Shown piece after piece: positions 1 to 13,300 of a stretch of DNA of 64,000 nt. Source of the stretch: Lutjanus erythropterus (taxonomy: Eukaryota; Chordata; Actinopteri; Lutjaniformes; Lutjanidae); NCBI GenBank assembly GCA_020091685.1, contig CM034610.1, positions 29,127,673 through 29,191,672 of the forward strand. The letters run 5' to 3'. A program made the translations under genes and the position numbers. The notes under the pieces were generated by a model that was not told the origin of the DNA, made no database searches, and saw only the letters and a list, made by a program, of their open reading frames with translations. Position 1 is the stretch's first letter. Each line of letters starts with the position of its first letter.

Positions 1-427
1 CTTTGCATATTGTATTAAGTCATGTACCAAGGAATTATTTATGTATTAGTGAATGTATTAACCCTTTTAATATATTGTTTATTATGTCTTCATTGTACAG
101 TTTTCTTACTGTAAACATGTTATTTTACTTTGTGGCACATACAAACAATAATGACTTACTATTTATGGGTCTGTTTTATGAATGAAAATGGCCCCAGAGT
201 GACTGTTACTCTGCAAACGCCGTTGCAACAGTAAAAACAATGGGGTGGTACTGTGAGGTTATGTGAGCGTGTGCTAGATAACACTGTTATCTCAGGTTGC
301 ACTGGGGCGTATTTGGTTTCACTGAAGGTCTGTCTGTGCACTTGAGAGTGTGACTGTGCATGAATGTTGGCAAAAGTCTGTTTTTGTATCTGAAGATGTA
401 CCTGCAACCATAATGATCTTTTATTAA

Positions 428-433
428 AATAAA
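428..433 (+). terminator. Possible polyadenylation signal AATAAA
   Basis: A canonical AATAAA hexamer lies in an AT-rich stretch and is followed by GT-rich sequence (TGTGATTGTTTTTTGTGTG), as expected downstream of a cleavage site. It would serve a plus-strand gene whose coding part is left of the window. No exon in the window confirms this. Confidence 0.25.
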
Positions 434-1841
434 GTGAAAAATGTGATTGTTTTTTGTGTGAATGGTTTTATTTAAGGAGGGCGAGACATGTAGTCACACC
501 TTTTGCCGTCATTTTTTTTTCTTGGCCTCCGTACATCACCATCACTCATTTTCCACATTAAATTAAATAAGAAAATGTATCATCTTTAGATTTTTACTTC
601 TCACTTTAATATAAATGGAAGAACAGAATGTGTGTTTGTGACGAGTTGCCCTATAACTGGGTCAGATGTCACCCTATACGAGGTAAATTCTCACATATTT
701 TTTAACAAATAAGAACATGTTTAAAAATAGCATCGTTGGTCTTTTGTTCATATTTTCAAACCATTTTAACCAACTTCCTTTTGTCCTTCCTTACTTCTTT
801 ATTTTTCTCCTTATGTTTGCATATTCCCAACAAAAAGTATTTTAGCATTATATTTTACTTAAAGACTTATTATTCATTCTTTGTTTTTTTCAGCCATTTT
901 ATGGCTACATCATTTATAACAATTATTATTTCTAACACTGTGTGAAGCCGTATAGCAATACATACTTCATGCATAGCAACCACCAACTTTAGCAGCTAGC
1001 GGCGTTAGCTTCTGGAGGTCAATTGTACATACTGGGGCAAACTGTCCTGAAAGCACTGAGCCAACTTGCCCCGGGGACGTGTGCTATTCATAGCTATTCC
1101 ACAAATTAGTTTTAGTACAGGACTTTAGTTTTCATGTCAAAATACACATTTTCTTTCCTCTATTCTATGTTTAAAAAATAATGTAATTGAAATAAGTTTT
1201 ACTACATGAATAGTGCAGTTGAGTGTTTTTTTTTACTTTTATGTTTGAAAAACATGAAAATTGTTCTCACCTCAGATTACAGTTATATATTCTGTGACAA
1301 CTTACCCTTGTGGCAAGATGCCCCACTCTCCCCTACCCAGCCAGCATTTGCTGAATATGTGTTTCACCTTTGCACCCGTCATGCGTCACTCTGTCTGTCT
1401 GCAGAAAAAGACTGACACTGACGGACGATTAGTGTTTGTATGAACAAAAACAAGCTCACGGCTGCAGTGGGGGGATGTAAGCAGAGCTGTCAGACAGTCC
1501 GGCGTTCTTATGTTCTCTTCTCTGCAGAACCTGCTGTCCTGCAGGGTGAAAAATACACACCACAGTGTATCTTTTAAAGTGCACACAGTGCAGTCAGCAT
1601 GGCCTTAAGCCCAGAACACTGGTCTGTCTCCAGCACTGACATGATATACGTGCACGCAGATAGTCTCACCTGCGCCAGCACATAAACACACCCCGACTGT
1701 CAGGACACATTCCTGCATCTTCTCCTTCTTTTCACTCTGAACCTTTCCCCCAGTGAGGAAACAACTGAGCAGCCACTGTTAATCCACTCCTCCTTTCTTC
1801 CTCGCCTTTCCCAGGACGTTTGCCAAGGTTACAGCAGAGAT

Positions 1842-1876
1842 GGGAGGAGGAGGAGGAGGAGGAGGAGGGGAGGAGG
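1842..1876. repeat. (GGA)n microsatellite
   Basis: An almost pure run of GGA triplets. It sits about 0.6 kb upstream of the fads6 start codon, in purine-rich DNA. Confidence 0.9.
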
Positions 1877-2373
1877 CTGACACAAAGAAACACTGGAGGG
1901 GCATGCAGAATGTATGAGACACCGGAGAGTAGAGGAAGAGGAGGGAGACTCTGAGCTGTAGATCTGTGTGAGGATTTTTGATCCATCACGTCACAGCAGG
2001 GCAGTCTTACATCTTCGGGCCGTGGACAATAAATTCCACTGCTGGATTGCATCAGGAGTCAGCTGACAGGGGAGAAACAGAGAGGAAACAGTGTAGGAGA
2101 GAGATGAGGTAGAGAGGAGAGGAAGAGAGGAGAGGAGAGGAGAGGAGGGTCCACGAGGCTCTTGAAGCAGCAGGAAGGGGCTGGGCCTCTCTGACAATGC
2201 TTCTCACCAATAAGGACTTTCGCAATGCTAACTTTGACCTATGGACTTTGTGCTCCAGTGTGTAGACGGCATTTAGCTCTGGCTGCTTGTAGGAGGACAC
2301 AAAGTGCACACTTGTGACTTTGTTTTGAGCAGGAGCTGACATGCAGAATGTACTGGAGAGTGGAGGGATGACA

Positions 2374-2430
2374 GAGGAGGAGGAGGAGGAGGAGGAGGAG
2401 GAGGAGGAGGAGGAGGAGGAGGAGGAGAGG
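2374..2430. repeat. (GGA)n microsatellite close to the fads6 start
   Basis: About 18 uninterrupted GGA/GAG triplets end roughly 64 bases before the fads6 ATG, so they probably lie in the 5' untranslated region or core promoter. In-frame stop codons between the tract and the ATG show that it is not an N-terminal extension of the protein. Confidence 0.9.
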
Positions 2431-2493
2431 GGTTAGTGAGTAGGAAAGGAGAAAACAGTGAAGGAGAAGAGATGAAGGGAGAGTGGAAGAAGA

Positions 2494-5400
2494 ATGGAAG
2501 GCCGGGGTGAGGAGGTGGACAAGGAGTCACTGATGATGGAGCTGACGAGGCTGGTGCAGAAGATGGTGAAGGAGAGCAGCTGGTGGGAGAGGAGGATCGA
2601 CTGCAGCATCCTGGCAGCAGCGTTCTCTGTCTGCCACCTGGTAAGAGTCTGAGCAAACTTCTCACTGCTGCCAAAAAAGTCATGAAATACTGAGTTATTA
2701 CAGAAAACTATAAATATAATACAGTGTGTGTTGTACCTTTACATTTTTGAGTTATTTCATGGCACCAGCCTGCCCAGGAACTGCAGAAAAATTACATTTT
2801 GGCCAAAATCTGACACATTTACATCATAGTGATTATTTATATCATGGATGCAGGAATATGCCAGTTTTTCCTTTGATCTCCTTGCACGGTCCAATGGTTT
2901 TTGCACTTGTCTTTGTCAAGGTGCAAGAAAATTGATTTGCACAAAGCCAGTGTTTACTTGCCCTGTACAAGCAGTTACCAAATGACAGTGTGACTACTGG
3001 AACTAGTAACTAGCTTCTTGAAACAAAGTACACTGATAATCTGTTTTGTGATAATCTGACTGACTCGTGTTCATGGTTCATACAAGCAGCAGCAAGGACA
3101 GGCCTCTCAGCTGCCATGCGGTGTTGGGGAATGTTACTTTTAAAAGTAACTCATTAAATCATAAGATTACTGCTATTAAAAAGTAATTTCTTACATTACA
3201 GCATTACTTACTGATAAAAGTAATTCATTAGAGTACTTTAGCATCACCAAAAATTAAAACTACATAGCGATTCTTGCACGTGCTGGTTAGATTCCTCCTG
3301 GTCAGAGGCAGAACAGCTGAAAATAATAAAACATGGGTTGTAACATAATGAACCAGTTAGCTTCTTAAAACATGAGCCTATATACAAAGTATGAAAGTTC
3401 ACAGGATTTCAAATCACACAGACTCACCCAGCTGATGCTCTCTGTAGTTTAACTCTTTATGATGCAGGAGAAGTGTTCAAAATGTGCAAAACTTCAGGCT
3501 AAAGCTGCTCCACCGATGCATTGATGGTGTTGGAGTATGCTCAAGAAAGATTTGACCTGGGAAATTTGTTGCAGGTTTCTGCTTGCCTCAATTCTCAAAT
3601 TAGAATTACAGTGGAATTTCTCCATTCATTTAGGTATATTAATCCTGTTTTGGAACATGTGTGCAGAAGACATTTGTCTACAATTTGCACAATAAACACT
3701 TGCACATGTCTCACTGATCAGAACTAATGAGTTGATTCTCAGTGAAAAGCGCGTATTGAGCCGTCACGTGCAAAATGATCTATTAAAAAATTGCCATGTA
3801 TATTACATAAATATCTATGACATGTAATGTTTGTGTTGTCTGATAAACCGGTAAATGAGCTGCCAGGTGACAGTAATGAAGTAGAATCACACTGACGTCA
3901 TTTGTTGGCAGATTTTCTGTTTATGACTTCACATGGAAGATCAAAGGTGAATTTCCTGGTTACAGTAAACCAGGGTTGTAACGGAAGTTAAAACCAAGGA
4001 AACTCCGTTTATCACCTCTTAAAATGAGGCTGAGAGTTCACTCATCTGTTTTCAGATCAACTGGATCAATCAAAATGATGAGTAAACTATAGTTTATCCA
4101 CCTCTACATTTACCTGTACATTTACCCTGCATCGTGTACATCTTTATCTGTGCACTACAGTATTGTGCAGTGTTGACTTTTCTCAGTGAACTTTTACCTC
4201 CTTTTGAAATCTAAATCTAAAATGCTCAGTTTGGTACACAGCAGCATCGACCGAGACAAAATTGACATTCTTGTGCAGTAAGAAGTCAACAAAAACAGAG
4301 ATTGTATATAAGAAACGTTTCCAGGGTTGAGGCCCATCATGGTGACAAGACAAGAGCTTTTGGTTCTGGTGTCCAATTTACTGGCACAAAAATTAGGTTT
4401 TGAAACACGAATGAAATGCTTTTATTGCAAACATCCTAAAGAACTGTGATGTCCCATGAAACAGGTGTGACATTTCAGTCAAGACTGTTTCAAAAAAAAT
4501 GAGCCAAAACAATTGAGAGAAACTTTAATACGTCCATCTCAAGTCCTGAGCAGAGATACTCCAGGATTTCAGTGTCATCTGAGACCATATTCTGTCTGTC
4601 CTCTGTCTCAAAGGGGAAAAAATCCTCAAAATGTTCAGTTTACTGTCAAACTGAAACCAGTGAAATTTTCCACTTTTCACTGAATTGATTATTAAAGCAG
4701 CTCAAATTCATTAAGTTCACTGTAAAAACCAAATATGTTGGCAGTACTCAAAAAACTGAGGCAATGATTGATTAAGCCAACTCAAATATTTTCAGAAATT
4801 GCAGCTCAGAATTTTCATTCACACCACTTTTGCAATAAGTTAACAGAACTGAATAAATCTAATTGTTGAAACACATTTTTCAGTTTTCAGTAAACTCAGT
4901 ATAGTAATAAATACTTTTTTTTAAACTTCTTAAATATTTGTGTTTTAGGTGGATTTATTAGGGACCTTTAAAAACACAAAAGAAAGAAAACTCAATTGGA
5001 AATCAACATTTTTAAGTTAGCAGAACCTCTAAACAAAAGTTTTCACTACTTAAACAGTGTAGACAGAGAGCTAGCTATTCATCACTATGGGGAAATTTCA
5101 GACTCACAGCAGAAAATGAACAATAAATAAGGAAGTAATGTATAAAATGTATAAAAACAGTTTAAACAGTGTTCGCATGTGTAGTAATCTAGTCTATGAT
5201 GGTTGACCAGGCTGCTAAATGAATTTATATTTAATAATAACATTAAATAAATAAATTGACTGATTGTTTTATCATTACTTCATGTGATCTAAAGAGTAAT
5301 CACTTTCCACTGAGCATGTTTGCATGTCAAACATACAAACAGTCCAACACTGTTGTCATAGCTGGTTTACACATTCACAGTATCCCATGATGCCCCTCTC

Positions 5401-6801
5401 TATCTGGGTCACTGGTGGTCAGCGACTGACCTCAATTAGGACGAGCGTGTATTGTGACTCGCGTCACTCGATCATTGGAAGTGACAGCTCCACAGGACAC
5501 CTGGTCCAAGTCTCTGGACTTGTTCGAACCACCTGTCTGTGAGTTTTCTTCAGATGAAAACATGCAGTGCGTCTCTGACTGGTGAAGAAACAGTCACATG
5601 TGACTTTGATTCAGTCTCACAGGAGGCATCTGTCATTGTGTATCACACAGCTTGTCACTTATCGCCTCGAAATAGTCCTCTTTGAAATAGGAGGTGCAGT
5701 ATATTAGCAGCGTTTTATTGGGTTAGGAGGGAAACGTGTCAGCAGCCGGAGGAGCTGCACCGGCTGCAGGGTTATTACAGTTTAAAAGCCCCTTCTGTTA
5801 CCACAGTGCAACCACACCGATGCTGCGTCTCGTTCATTGTTTAATGTGATCAGAGTGAGGTCATTTTATCAGGATGTGCTGAATGTGCAGACAGGAAGTT
5901 AGTAGAAATATGTAAACAATCTGGACAGTCTCACTCCTACTGTACTTTATCCATGTGTCATGAAAACAAATAGTATCACAGAAATACTAACATGTAAATT
6001 AATGTGTGATTTATTTATTCAGAATTTAAGTTAATTTTATTTGTGCAGTGCCAAATCATTATCTCATGTAGCTGTAGACCCTACTCTTTAAGATATTTTT
6101 TTATTTCCTCTTCTTTTTGTTATTATTATTACTTTATCTTTATTTTATATTTACAGACACTCAGTAGTTTCCACCAAAAGTGAGCACTAAGGCAACACTG
6201 TGAGGAAAAACATCCTTTTTACAGGCAGATACCTCAATATCATTTTCCCTTTGCATTTTACTCCGATTAATTTCCCCAAACATATTTATTAAAGTATTTT
6301 CTTCTTAGATTTATTTATGCATTCCTGTCTGTGCAGTCAGTCTCTGCACTCTGATGTCGATCAATCAATTGGCAAAAAATTGACCCGATGACACACTTTG
6401 AATAACAGACCCCTCGTTTGCATAATGAAGCCAAAATGCAGAATTAAATAGGGTGGGAAATTCTATATTATATTTTCTTTTTCCCTTTACATTTCCCTCT
6501 CTAAATAAATACATACATAAAAAAGTAAAAATTAACAAATAAATTGATAATTAAAATGGAAAATTAGATTGTAAATTTAATGAAAAGGGGAATTTGTTTA
6601 CAAATGTAAGTTAATAAACACAGAAAGATATAATTATATGAATTTATAACACATTTTAAGCATTGATTTATGCCTACATTCATTTTTACTTTTTTGGAGC
6701 ACTAATGGCATATTAATTTATCTTCTGAGTCATTTATTTATTTGTCTAAGATAAACATAAAGACTTCATTGACACACACATATTGAAACATGAATTAGAG
6801 A

Positions 6802-6855
<54 letters not shown>

Positions 6856-7288
6856 ACACAAATGGCTGTAATATGATCTAAATATTTTCTAAATATTATC
6901 ATTTTTATATAATTATGTCACAAATGACATTACTATTTATTTGTTATATGTTCCTGACAAATAAACCAACAATAAATAAACAGATAAATATATTTTTTAA
7001 TGTTAATGAATATTGAATTGAATGAACAGACATACGTGATCAAGAATTAAAATGCAGAAAATCTGTATTTTCTTCCATGATGAGAGGAAACGTGTAGATG
7101 ACTGTAATCAGAGACATTTAGCAGTGATGTAATGATGAAAGGAGTCCTGCTGTGTGATGAAACGCTGCCATGCTGACAGAAAGCAGCACAGTCGCCTCCA
7201 GTTAAGGATAAAGTTTCCTTCTGTCACCTGATCCTCCTGCCTGTCAGGGTGTAAAGTCACACCACTGCTGCAGAGGAAGAACTGCACA

Positions 7289-7333
<45 letters not shown>

Positions 7334-10300
7334 AGTCACACAGCGGCGTTGCTGTGGGGATGTCGGTGTGGGTCAGCTGGTCAGTTGTGGTCTGCTGATC
7401 CCACACTTTGGCTCAGAGTCAAATCCGTCATTAAAATAACCATTTATGGTCCCCTGAAGATTAATCCTGAAATCGAGGTGAAGCTCTGACTTCTCAAAAT
7501 TTCCACTTGTCCAACACTAAAGTAACTGACTTCCTGTCAGCCTGAGCTACAACATGCAAACTGTCATACTATCACGCTGAGTCGCTGATTTTGTGTCTCT
7601 ATTGTTTGGTGCACAGTGAGCTTTTAGTGCTTTTTCTCTGAAAACAGCTGCAGCTGGAATCAATACTATGAGACCAGCATGCAGCAGGTTATATAGTAAA
7701 TCTTTGTCATGCAATCAATACTATATCATCTGATCCATTCTTATTGTAAAAATATTGATTATGGCAACTTTATTTTGCAGGTTATGAATAAATGAATAAA
7801 CAAATTTATTTATATTCATCTGATAAATGCTTTCAAGGTTCAGCACAGAAATGTTGCCAATATATTATTGCTGTTTCATGAAATATATGTGCAAATTGTT
7901 CTTCTGTACAGCGTGATCAATGCAAATTCTTCACAAAACACATTAAAAAGCAAGAAGGTGATGCAAATTTATGAAAGTGACGTTAACTTCATAATCCAAT
8001 CCATTTTAAGACCTTTCAAAAAATTGTATTTAAGATATTTTAAGGCCTAAAATTTAGGTTATTGGATTTTACATTGCTGCAAAGTTACAAAAACATGACT
8101 TTAACTCAGATGTATTACAGGTAAAATACATTAAATTAAACTTTCATTTGCACCAGTATTATTAAGTTGCCTTTTTATTTTTCATCCATCCAGCAGCTTT
8201 GTTTTCTGGTGTGTAATGATCATTTTGGTCTCATGGGGGCGCTAGTGTTGACTTTTAATCTTGCTGAACTGTAAGAGGTCAGAAACAGGAACTCAAGACT
8301 GTAAAGCAACTAAAAGGGAAAAAAAATCAAATGTGTTATGTAGTCTAAGTAAATGTAACCATAAAAAGACAGTGATAATGTGTTGTGTGTCCTGTTGTAT
8401 CGTCTCTTTATGAGTTTAGTTGTGAGTCCCTGTGCTGTGTGTTGCAGCCTTCCTGCTGCTGGGCTCCTCTCACATCCTGTGGTTTTCGGCGGGCATGCTG
8501 CTGATGGGTGTGGCCCACGCTGTCATCACCATCAAAGGGACGCATCTGGCGAGCCACGGGGCGCTGAGCGAGTCGCAGGCCTGGGGAAAGTTCTGGGCTG
8601 TTTTCTTCATCGAGGTGAGACGTTCAGGAATAAACTGAAGGCCGTCATTACAAACCTGAGGCAGAGCTTCTTCTTCAGTTGGTTCCTGTGATTAAAAATA
8701 CTGCTGTTGAAGTGCCCTTGAGCAAAACTCTTAAAGGAATAGTTTGACATTTTAGGAAAAAAATTGCTTCCTTGCAGAGAGTTAGATGAGAAGTTAGCTT
8801 AGCTTAGCATAACAGGAACAGTCTTGCCATGCGTGGCCTCTCTTCCTCCGTCTCAGAACTACTTCACGTCCGTGGTGTGTGTTTGGGAGTATAATCCAGG
8901 CTTCGCTCAGACTCACCCAGCTTCTGGACGGGTCTGCAGCTTCCTCTACGCGTCGCAGACGTCTTCACTGAGCGGAAGAGACGACTCGATGTTTGTTGTG
9001 CAATGGTTCTCAGATTTTTTTCTGGCATGCCCCACTTCAGAAACCCAACAATTAAAAAGTCAATCATAAATAATGATTTCCCCTGGTCATTCACGCTCCT
9101 GCAGCAGCCCTGTGTCCCTGCTGTGGGGCTTCCCCCTCAGTTTGAGAGCCGCTTGATGTAGTGGAATGATTTTCCCCCTGAGAGCAGTGTGAAGGCCAGG
9201 AGTGCTAACCCTTCAGCAACATCTGGGGACCAAAATGTCCCAGATGTGCACTGCACACTGACCAAAAAACAAACAAGAAAAAAACTCAACTCCTCGACTT
9301 CCTCCAGCTGATGATTCAAATCTTTGACTCTCAGGGTGAGCACCTCGGGTCCAAAGGTAACAAAGTTCTCCATATGCGCCTTGAAATCTCAATAACAAAC
9401 ATGTTATATCTCATGTTTAATATGCTCGAACACTGAGGTGTAAAAATGAGTCGTTGTGGTGTTACAGGAGGTTATTTATTGGATCTGGTGAAGAAGACTT
9501 TAAAGACTGTGTTTTAGTTGCCTTGCAAGCTTCCAGGAAATCACAGCTCTCACCAAGAAACAGTCCAGGGGCCTCGTTACAGAAATATTTCTTAAGTGTT
9601 TGTCCTCTCTTAAGTCGAGTTTCTAAAATGGAAAAAATCTTTTCTTCCTCTTAAAGGGGCAGTTCCTGACTAAAATCATGGCTGCGTCCTGTCTCATCTC
9701 AGACCTCGTATCTCATCTTAACTTAAAGGAAATCCGAATTAGAGATGTAAACTTGATTCTTCAGTTGGTACTCGTCCTGTCAGGCCTCGATCTGTGTTTA
9801 TAATGTGCACGAAACAGCCTGTATCCATGACAACAGCTGTGCCACTTCACTTGTGAGTGGAAGAAAAAAACATGAAAGATGGACCTTCAAATTTAGATAT
9901 GATGAGTAAGAAGAATTAATTTGAGGAGAGGAAATGCAACCTTTTTGGGAAGTTTTCTCTGCGATTATCAACCCATGATGAGGATAAGGACGGAGTACGT
10001 TGATCAACTCTACAGTTAATTATTTTGGCAGTCGAGGAGATAATGTACAGTGAGCAGAACATTATTGTGAAATAAATCCTGATTTAAACCTGAAGCGATT
10101 TATTTTACAATAATGACCCAGTCACTGTGCATTAATCTGCTTATTATAAAAAATATATTTATGTGACACAAAATGTTAATTTCAAAATGATTTTATGGCT
10201 TTATTTCTCAATAGTGACCTGCTCACTGTACATTATCCTGCTAGTGAGGTAAAACAGGATTGCTGCAGTGAGCAGGTCAATAAATACTTGTGTTTTCTGT

Positions 10301-13300
10301 ACTTTATTTTTAATATAAAGTCAACAATTAAGATTTGATGTGTTAATTTAAGGTGCTGGTAGGTGTTTTGTCTTCCCTTTGGACAGAGTGTCTAACGGTG
10401 TCGCCGTGTTTCCAGACTTTATGCTAAGCTAACTGGCTGTAGCTTCATATTTACGTCACAAATGTTAGAGTGGTGTCAATGTCCTGATCTAAAAAAAAAA
10501 ATGAAAATGCATTTCATTCAAAATGTCAGACTGTTTCCTTTAGGTTGCAGAGGGCAGCAGGTGTGAATGTTTGTGAATGTAAAGCAGAGTGAGGCGTTAT
10601 ATGCTGAACTGGTCACTGTTGTTCCTCTTAGTTACTTCTCATGTATTGTCAGGCACTAACTGGTTACCTGTCCTTGAACACACAGCTGTTCTCCCTTTGG
10701 AACAACAACTTCTGATAACACAATCACATCCTGACCCTCCCAATAAGCACTTCAGGTCCATCCTGACCCAACCTCCTCCTCCTCCTAATCCTTTAAGATA
10801 GATTTACATTCTTGACTCATTATCAGTTCCTTTTACACTCTGTGTGACTGTGTACTGATCCTTTGCAAAGCTCTATAAAAAACACACAAAGACAATCTTG
10901 GTCTTCGTGCCTGTTTTCATTTTCAGATTTTCCACCACAGTAGATAAAGGTGAACCATCAGCCCGCGTATGAGCCTGGAAACAGTAATATTTACCAGAGT
11001 GAATGATTACCTTACATGGATGTGTTTAAGGCTGTGAATCAGGTTATTAGAGCTGCATTCAATAACACTGAGTGCTGCAACAGTTCAGTGAACTTTTGAA
11101 TTCAGAAGTGGATGTTTACTGAACGTTCAGGAGCTGTTTTACCATCGCTGTTCTTTGCTCTCAAAATATTATTTACTGCAAAGCAAACGGAAAAAAAAGG
11201 TCAATCAATTTTCATATTAGTCCACTGGAAAACCTCTGTATCGCCTTTAATGAAACCAAACAATATTGTGTCCTATGAACTTTCATGATTAAAATGACAT
11301 CTGGAGGCTCAGGAGGTGAGATTAAGATGGTGGCTAAGAGCTGCATGTCTGGCAGTTTGATCATTTAAAATCCTGAATCTGCTGGCAGCTAGAAAATTCT
11401 AGATGATTGTACGTTTGAGTGAGAAAGCAGTTTGTGCACAGGAAGTCATAATAGTAACAGTTCTAACTTTTTATGTGTTTGTCAAACTTTAACTGAGAGT
11501 CCAACAGAAATTGAAGGTACTTAAAATCCTGAAGTGTCTCTAGTTCAGAATCTTTTACTTTAAAAGCGTCTGTGAGTTTGGCGGCATGTTTTTGATGCAA
11601 CAAAAATAACTCTATCATCAGCGTACATGTACAACCCAACTCCTCTGCAACATTCAGAGATGTCACTGATACGTAAGTTAAAGCAGCACACACTGATCCC
11701 TGTGATAAACCCATTTTACTGTCACCGTGTTCAGATTTAACATGACCAGTGGTGACCTGTTGATTCTTATATCTCCAGTAAGAATTAAACCTAAGCTTTT
11801 GCTTAAGATGAATTCATGATTAATGTGTTAATAAGGGCATGATGATGAGGACAGAAATGCTTTTCTTTTCTATTTTCCAATTGACTGTTTGGATTTTCCT
11901 GGTTGATAATTTCATTGATTGTTTTCTGTGTCGCATCAGTTTTGTTGTTTGGACGTTCATCAAACGAGTCCATGTGTCCCTGTGTTCGTCCACTCAGATC
12001 TGTGGCTCATTCTCAGCGCGAGCCGGCATTCAGGGCCACATTAAGATGCATCACGCTCATACTAATGTCATTGGACTGGGGGACTCCAGCGTCTGGAAGG
12101 TCCCCTTCCTGCCCCGCACTGTCTACCTGTTCATAGCTCCCCTGGCCGTGCCCATCATCACTCCACTCGTAGCACTCGGTAAGAGGCGCCACAGGACAGG
12201 CGGTCTGTGGGTTTTACTGAAATATTTCTACATTAAATGTGACAATCAGCATGACGTTGAGACAGATTTCTTACCTTCTGACCCTGTCCAGCTCGCCCCT
12301 CTCACTCAGGTGTGAGTTTATTCTCACACACGTGATGTTTCTGGTTCTCTGGTTCTGCAGCTCACCTCAAAGGACACTCTGCGGCTCACATCGCCAGGAC
12401 CGTCCTGATGGTTTCACTGGGCCTGTATTCGCAGTACTGGCTGCTGATCAACGTCTCCGGCTTCCTGTCGCCTCTCACCGCTCTGCTCTGCATGCTTGTG
12501 TGCAGAGCCATGTTCTCTGTGCCGTACATCCACGTCAACATCTTCCAGGTGAGGAATACCTGCAGCTGTAACCCACGTCATCTTCAGTCCACAGCAGTGT
12601 TTCCCAAACTTTTTTGTGGGGACCCACTTTTTAAAAATGACAAACTCAAACCCAATTCACAATAAACCTTATCAATAAATTCTAGGAAGAGTTCATTTGT
12701 GCATAAATGTATGTATGTTGCATGTATGACCAAAAGACTCCAGTTTGTGGCTCCCTGATGGTGGAGGAAGATACCAAACTATGTTCAATCGTCTGAGTGC
12801 CTCTCAGTCTTGAAGGGAAGACTGAAGACCAGATCTTTTGTGAACACCTTTGCACTCAATTGACAGCACAAGATATCCATGAATTAAAAAAAATCTAATG
12901 CATCTTATGCACTCTCTGCACACTGGCATACGAGAGACATGGCAGTGTGCTCTCCTGACAGTGATTTGTGGCAGGTTCAGTAAATCTCCTGCTCAGTCTT
13001 TTGTCTTGGAAGCTCAGATGAGTTTTTATTTCAGGTGTCAAAGAAAAACAATTAATTCAGAATTAAATGGACTCCTGCTCTGCTAATAGTTGATTCAGAC
13101 AGATGTACTGCAGGCAGGCGTATTGTATGTGTTCATTTCTCACAGATTTGGTGAATATTTCCGAGTCACTTCATGCCAGATGATTATGAGAGCACCTCTT
13201 GTTTCTCAGAAACTCGCGCTGAATGCAGCTTTGTGTTCTCGTCGGGGAACTAAAGGGATAAAAAGGAACAATTCATGCATGATTTTCCCCGTCCTGCAGG

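Larger units (their letters stand above)
1..2493. other. Region upstream of fads6; no gene supported
   Basis: No conserved coding segment is visible. A canonical AATAAA at 428-433 (plus strand) could be the 3' end of a gene lying left of the window, but no coding exon supports this. The part nearest fads6 holds purine-rich tracts: GGA repeats at 1842-1876, a GAGAG-type tract at about 2094-2150 and a longer GGA array at 2374-2430. The promoter and 5' untranslated region of fads6 probably lie in 1700-2493, but no TATA box or initiator is clear enough to place. Confidence 0.5.
2641..8447 (+). other. fads6 intron 1
   Basis: This is a 5.8-kb intron with donor GTAAGAG and acceptor TTGCAG. It contains a decayed GTTGGGGAATGTTACTTTT-type element (about 3122-3260), a MITE-like block with CACTGT/ACAGTG ends (about 4719-5059), an AT-rich stretch (6000-7030), a CA repeat (6804-6860) and a GT repeat (7291-7330). 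No conserved exon was recognised that could repair the phase mismatch between exons 1 and 2. Confidence 0.75.
8615..11997 (+). other. fads6 intron 2
   Basis: This 3.4-kb intron holds MITE fragments (8731-8822, 9001-9153 and about 10388-10475) and a minus-strand LINE reverse-transcriptase relic (11463-11790). It is otherwise AT-rich, with no conserved coding signal. Confidence 0.75.

Noticed and set aside
2273..2683. 136-codon minus-strand frame with a poly-proline run
   Set aside because: It comes from the GGA repeat and is antisense to fads6 exon 1.
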